The notes under the pieces: generated by a model
Database searches by the model: none
Seen by the model: the letters and a program-made list of their open reading frames with translations, nothing else
What the model was told of the DNA's origin: nothing
Assembly (NCBI GenBank): GCA_008360975.2
Contig: CM039196.1
Span: 13,434,263-13,498,262 of the forward strand
DNA from: Lichenostomus cassidix
Lineage: Eukaryota > Chordata > Aves > Passeriformes > Meliphagidae
DNA: 64,000 nt
Direction: 5' to 3'
Part shown: positions 43,479 to 64,000 of the stretch, piece by piece
Numbering within the stretch: the stretch's first letter is position 1
Layout of the letters: the number at the start of each line of letters is the position of its first letter
Position numbers and translations under genes: made by a program

Positions 43479-44619
43479 ATGCGGACCTTACTGCGGGGGC
43501 CCTGTCTGTGGCTGCTGTTGGCGGCGGCGCTGGCGGCAGGCGGCGGCTCGGAGCACCCCCGGCTCCGCGGAGCCGTACTACGGGACCTGGCCCGGGGCAA
43601 GGTGGAGGTGAGCGCGGGCGGGGGCGCCGGGGGTCAAGCGGTGCCCGCCGGGTGCCTGACGGGTGCTTAACGGGGTGTACCCTCCCGCAGACCTGCGGCG
43701 GGTGACGGCTGAACCGCCTCAGGGAGGTACGTACCGGGGCCGGGACGGGGCGGGAGCCGGGGCTTCCCCGCGCTGAGCCGGACCGTGTCGGCCGCTCTCC
43801 CCAGGTGAAGGCGTTCGTCTCCCAGGACATCCCGCTTTAGTACCCGCCGGCGGTGGCTGCAGCCCTGGGGCGCCTGCCGCAGTGGATGGGATGGGATGGG
43901 ATGGGATGGGATGGGATGGGATGGGATGGGATGGGATGGGATGGGATGGGCTGAGGGAGAATGGGGTTTGGTGAGGAGTGGAGGATGGATGGTTGGGGGA
44001 TGGGATAAAGAATGGGATAGTATTACATGGGGGACAGAATGGGATGGTATGCAATGAAGGATGGGATGGGAGGCAGGACAGATGGGATGGGAGGTGATGG
44101 GATATGAGAGAAGATGGGCTGGGATGGAGGATTGTACAAATGGGATGTGACGATGGAAGGGGATGTGATGGAGGACGGGATGGGATGAGGGCTGCATGGG
44201 CCTGCCCAGTACTGCCCACTCCTTGACACATTGCCCAGCCATAACCTGGAGATGAAACACCTGCCTGGTGCTGACCCTGAGCTTGTGCTCCTCAGCCACC
44301 GGTACGAGGAGCTAGAGGTGAGTGGGCAGTACGGCACCTGCTGCAACAGGGCCTGGGGTGGTCAATGCCCCACAAGTGCCAAGCTGCAGCCTCTGTCTGG
44401 GTGCAGAGAATCCCCCTGAGCGATATGACCCGGGAAGAGATCAACCAGCTGGTGCAGGAGTTGGGCTTCTACCGCAAGGAGACACCTGATGCCCTTGTGC
44501 CAGAGGAGTTCCAGTTAGCCCCCGCCAAGCTTCTGCCAACACTGCTGCCCCCCCAAGCACCCACTGCTGCTAGCAAGACCCCACCCAAACGTGACAAGGA
44601 AGAACACCCAGACCTCTAG
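43479..44619 (+). CDS. SELENOM: Selenoprotein M (5 exons, UGA = selenocysteine 48)
   Basis: Exons: 43479-43607, 43691-43726, 43805-43839, 44239-44317, 44407-44619 (stop TAG). The UGA at 43703-43705 lies in exon 2 in the motif T-C-G-G-U and falls at residue 48, the Sec position of human SELENOM. Read through as Sec, the product is 163 residues (human 145). It has a signal peptide ('[20 protein letters not shown]'), the CxxU thioredoxin-like redox motif, and conserved '[20 protein letters not shown]', '[10 protein letters not shown]', '[20 protein letters not shown]'; the tail is longer than in human. The C-terminal HPDL resembles the HADL-type ER-retention end. Known role: thiol-disulfide redox in the ER lumen. 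Introns 1 and 2 are only 83 and 78 bp. The codon split across exons 3 and 4 (TA|C) makes unspliced sequence show a TAG. An ordinary gene caller would truncate this protein at residue 47. Confidence 0.96.
43886..43950 (+). repeat. (ATGGG)13 pentanucleotide array in SELENOM intron 3
   Basis: Thirteen perfect ATGGG copies, with degenerate derivatives trailing to about 44190. On the sense strand G3 runs recur every 5 nt, a G-quadruplex-compatible pattern. Confidence 0.97.
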
Positions 44620-44894
44620 CAAGAAGTGCCACACTCGGGACAGGGTCCTGTAGCCAGTCCCCAGTGTAGGGAATGAGGGTGTTACAGCAGCTGGGGATGG
44701 CATCACAGGGTGGCAAATGTTTTCACCCTGACTCGTGCTTGATGCTGTGTAGCCTCTGGCCTGAGGATGCCCTAGGCAGATCCAGTCTCAAGCAGAGGCT
44801 TCCTGGGCACTTGTTGGCATTCCAGGGGCCCCGTATGCTGGTTGATGCCCTTTTGTCTTTGGAGCCCATTATCACTGGGCAGCATCCTGCCTGC

Positions 44895-44960
44895 ATGGGA
44901 CAGGATGAAACCCTCAGCAGAAAGCATCAAGTGCTAAGGGTAGATGTGCTGAGTCCCAAA
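44895..44960 (+). promoter_or_regulatory. SELENOM: SECIS element in SELENOM 3' UTR
   Basis: Hairpin read by eye. Lower helix GGGAC (44897-44901) pairs with GTCCC (44953-44957). The quartet is ATGA (44905-44908) opposite AGAT (44942-44945). Upper helix ACCCTCAGCA (44910-44919) pairs with TGCTAAGGGT (44932-44941) with one mismatch. The apical loop begins with AAA (44921-44923), 12 nt after ATGA. Spacing and motifs match the eukaryotic SECIS consensus, 276 nt after the stop. It directs Sec insertion at the UGA at 43703. Confidence 0.88.
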
Positions 44961-45024
44961 GGTGGGAGAGCTGCCCCAGGAAAGGGGCTTTACCCCTAGC
45001 AGGGTTATGTCATATCCAGCTCCT

Positions 45025-45030
45025 AATAAA
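45025..45030 (+). terminator. SELENOM: SELENOM polyadenylation signal
   Basis: AATAAA lies about 405 nt after the stop and 65 nt beyond the SECIS, followed by TG-rich sequence ('tgtgcaatgtgtc'). Confidence 0.88.
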
Positions 45031-45713
45031 GCTTTCATGTGCAGTCATGTGCAATGTGTCATTTTTTCAGAGAGGGCTCAGTGGGGTGCATCCTGCACTG
45101 CTCTGTTCTGAGGGGAGATGGGTGCCCCAGAGCTTCTCACAGAGGCAAGAGAGGATGGCCTCTGCTGTCACAGCCTCTGCTGGTGAGCCACAAACTAACT
45201 GTGCTGTTCCTGTGCCACCCCTCCCCAACATGATAGAGGGACAAGGGTGGTAGGCACCATGGCATGTGATGAGCTGCTCTCACAGGGTGCAGGGCGATGG
45301 GCATGAGCCCATGAGCAAGTCCTGTAGTGTTGGACTGAAGCCCCATGGCTACACTGGCCCAGTGGGGACATCTGTCCCTCAACCAGGGAAAGAAGTGGGG
45401 CACAGCTGCACTTGACCATAGCCTTGCTGGCCGTGTAGTGTCTTTTCCCTGTGCCAGGCCTGAGGCAATGGATGGAGCAGTGAACCTACAGCCCTGGGCA
45501 GGGTGGGGCACTGCAAATGCCCCTCAGCCATGGACATCATCAATGAGTGGAGGAGCAATACTTGCCTCAGTGCCCCTCTGGGCTGGGTGAGCAGTTGAGT
45601 TTGCAGGTAGAGGGTTCAGGAACAGCTGGACTGCCAGCACTGCACAGGCACTGCAGTGTGCAACATGCCACGGGCAGAAGGACCTGAGCCAGAGGCATTG
45701 ACCTAGATAAACC

Positions 45714-45719
45714 TTTATT
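45714..45719 (-). terminator. SMTN: SMTN polyadenylation signal
   Basis: TTTATT on plus is AATAAA on minus, about 755 nt beyond the distal SMTN stop. SELENOM and SMTN are tail-to-tail, about 690 bp apart. Confidence 0.7.
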
Positions 45720-46474
45720 ATCTGGCTGGTGTTGGTACATGTGTCAGCACAGGTGTAGAAATGTGACAGAGGGGCAAGTGGTGCTGAGCACGCAGGTGCC
45801 CTGAGCTGAAGAGGGGAGGGAGGGCTGCTGTCCCAGCTCACTCCTTTGGCCTTGTGCTCCCCTGGGACCCTTTGCCCCTGTCCGCTCCCCAGCCCACAGG
45901 TGCTGCAGCCCCCGATGTGGAAGTGCCCCAGGTGCACGTGGCGGTGGGAAGCAGGGTGTCGGAACAGTTGTGGATATGTCCCCAGGGAGGTGACACCAGG
46001 CAGGGCCTGCAGTGGGCAGAGGGGCTTGCTCACAGGGGGCCAAGGGAACCACTGACAGGTGCTGCCTGCAGGATGCACCATGACCCCGGCTGGACTGCAC
46101 AGCCCTGCTCAGCCACAGACCCACGTGGTGCCCCAAGTCTGTGTGATGCACTGCTGTGCCCCGGCCACCCCGATGCTGCCTGCAGGGCAAACAATTCCTG
46201 GAGAACAAATAACTTAAAAGGCTGGAGCATGGGGGGCAAGCCAAGCTGTCAGCATCCCTGGCAGTGCCCACCTGGCTCTGCCCACAGGGTCAGCCCACAG
46301 CCAGCTGAGGCAGAAGCAGCTCTACCACAGCAGAGGTGTGGGGTGCCCCGGTGGAAGAGTTCTCCTGTCCCCACTGCCAGACCCATGGTCCCCCAGATCC
46401 TCCCGGGGCAAGCAGCTCCCTGCCTGCAGGCAGTTCTGGGGTGAGGGCAGCAGTGGGGGGGAACAGGGCAGGCT

Positions 46475-62502
<16,028 letters not shown>

Positions 62503-64000
62503 CTGGGTGCACAGGGCAGGGCTCAGCACTGGCTCTGGCCACTGAACCCCCATCTCAGCCCTGGTGCCACCCTCTGCCACGCTGCCATGAGCTGCCCACA
62601 CTCTGGACAAAGGGGCTGTCTGTCTGTGGCACCCACGTGCCCAGTGCATGCTGCCCGGCACTGCCAGGCCCTGCAGAAAGTGGGCACAGCCCCCTGGGGC
62701 AGGATGCTGGGACCAGCCAAGGAGAGGAGGGGCTGCCATGGTGGCACTGAGATCTCCAGGCATGTGAAGGTCAAAGAGACTAGTGTGTGAAATGAATGCC
62801 CACCAGTGGTCCTGCAGCCTCCAAGGGTTGGTGCCCTGCAGCTCTTCCCCTCCCACTCCCACCAGCTCTGGAATGAGCCCTCCCACCCATGTTGGTCCCT
62901 CCAGCAGCAAAGGAACATTCTCCTCCCATCTCATGTTCCCCAGGAGGAGCTGGTTGAAAGGGTCCCAGCATCCCACCAAGGGGTCATCTTGGCCACCCTG
63001 TAGCCCTCCCCACCTTCATCCACTGCTAGGGGATGGCAGGCGGCTCTTGGAGTGAAATCCATGAGTGGGATCTGTCCTAACTCAAAGTCCAACCCTTTAT
63101 GTGTGAGAAGCACAGCTACAACTCCCCCACAAATGCCCCCCATGAACATCTGACAGGCATTCCAGGTGCTCCTCAGCCCACCCAAGGCCAACACCTGGCA
63201 TGGGCACTCAGAATTGCTCCCCCTCTTCCAGATCAGGTCACAGCCCAGCCCTGTTAGCAGCTCCAGTTTTTCCAGGGGCCCATGAACACATCCCCTGATG
63301 CTGAAGGGACAGAAGGCAGCCAGATCTGCCGTGAAAGGCCAGCCAGGCCCCACTATCCTCCCACTTGTCCTGCTGCGTGACATCAAGACTGTCCCGGCAC
63401 TGGGAACCCGGAAGGTGATTTCCCATGGAGCTTGTTAAAAATAAACCCCATGACCCACAGCAGCTGCTGTCAGCATCAAGCCCCGTCACAGTGGAAGAAG
63501 CCATGGGTGTGCCACAGGACAAGAGCATCAGTCCTCTTCCTTCCTGTCCCATGGGCCACTGACAGGCCACCCACCCAGGCTCTCTGGCTTCTGCTGCAGC
63601 AGGGATCCAGGGTCGGTCCCTTGATTGGACCTGAACTAAGTCACACTGGGGGGCCCCAGACCACCACCTGGATGCAGACCCCTCTGCAGAGACCCTGAGA
63701 AGCTATTGCCCTTTGCCCTCTCTGCTTGGAGTTTGGGGATATGGGACAGTATTCCCATCTTAGTTAAGCCAGCAAGCACAGAGATCCCATGTGCCACTCC
63801 AGTGGCAGCTAAAACTGTGGTCCTCCAACCCTTGCCAGCCACAAAGTCCAGCTGGAAGCATCATCCTTCCCCAGCTGGGAAGATGCTGGCAGCTGGGACT
63901 ACCAGCCCCTACTACCAGCAGACCAACTCTGAAAAGACACACAACCTCTGGGGGAGCTGCCTGGAGCAAGGGTGCCCTTCCTCTCCCACCCCAGAAGCCC
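62503..64000 (-). other. SMTN 5' intronic or upstream sequence
   Basis: The coding sequence preceding 'LEATLDLAERRR' is not recognisable here. The acceptor at 62502 shows that at least one coding exon lies further upstream, outside the window. I see no other gene. Confidence 0.5.

Noticed and set aside
42953..43830. Long ORFs on both strands (250-288 codons) upstream of and across SELENOM exon 1
   Set aside because: They translate TG/CG simple repeats into Cys/Val or Thr/His-rich low complexity and overlap the real SELENOM exons in other frames.
44671..44740. Alternative SECIS candidate starting with ATGAGGGTG and ending CACCCTGA
   Set aside because: The outer bases pair, but the 42 nt between them do not form the required upper helix, whereas 44895-44960 fits every element.

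Overview
This is a vertebrate, almost certainly avian, nuclear DNA window. The case rests on split genes with short GT-AG introns, many CR1-type LINE fragments, solo LTRs of the kind common in songbirds, GC-rich promoters and the gene order. I found no prokaryotic features. Exon boundaries below were set by eye from reading frame, splice sites and remembered family sequence; all chains listed as complete close in frame.

Layout. (1) 1-11300, plus strand: the 3' part of POLE (catalytic subunit of DNA polymerase epsilon), 18 exons and 950 codons, ending with its two C-terminal cysteine modules. (2) 11300-28400: a 17-kb stretch with no complete gene. It holds CR1 fragments, solo LTRs, an endogenous-retrovirus gag relic, a seven-copy array of a ~137-bp unit, CTCF-like motifs inside repeats, and one orphan exon-like block on the minus strand. 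(3) 28440-31250, plus: PLA2G3, 7 exons, 540 codons. (4) 31379-39600, minus: INPP5J, 12 exons, 830 codons, converging on PLA2G3. (5) 39700-43440: minisatellite, TG repeats and a degraded CR1. (6) 43418-45030, plus: SELENOM, whose in-frame UGA (Sec48) and 3' SECIS hairpin are both visible. (7) 45714 to beyond 62502, minus: SMTN (smoothelin), with its 5' end outside the window, alternative CH-domain terminal exons and two internal first exons.

The order PLA2G3-INPP5J-SELENOM-SMTN matches human 22q12, whereas POLE is at human 12q24.33, so the repeat-filled interval in (2) contains an evolutionary junction between the two blocks. As far as I recall, both regions lie on chicken chromosome 15.

The genes are functionally separate: replication (POLE), secreted phospholipase (PLA2G3), phosphoinositide 5-phosphatase (INPP5J), ER thiol-redox selenoprotein (SELENOM) and smooth-muscle actin-binding protein (SMTN). 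The most interesting items are the SMTN internal first exon encoding a coiled coil behind a combined TATA/CArG element, the SELENOM recoding signals, the orphan exon at 17266-17457, the ~137-bp array and the repeat-borne CTCF motifs.
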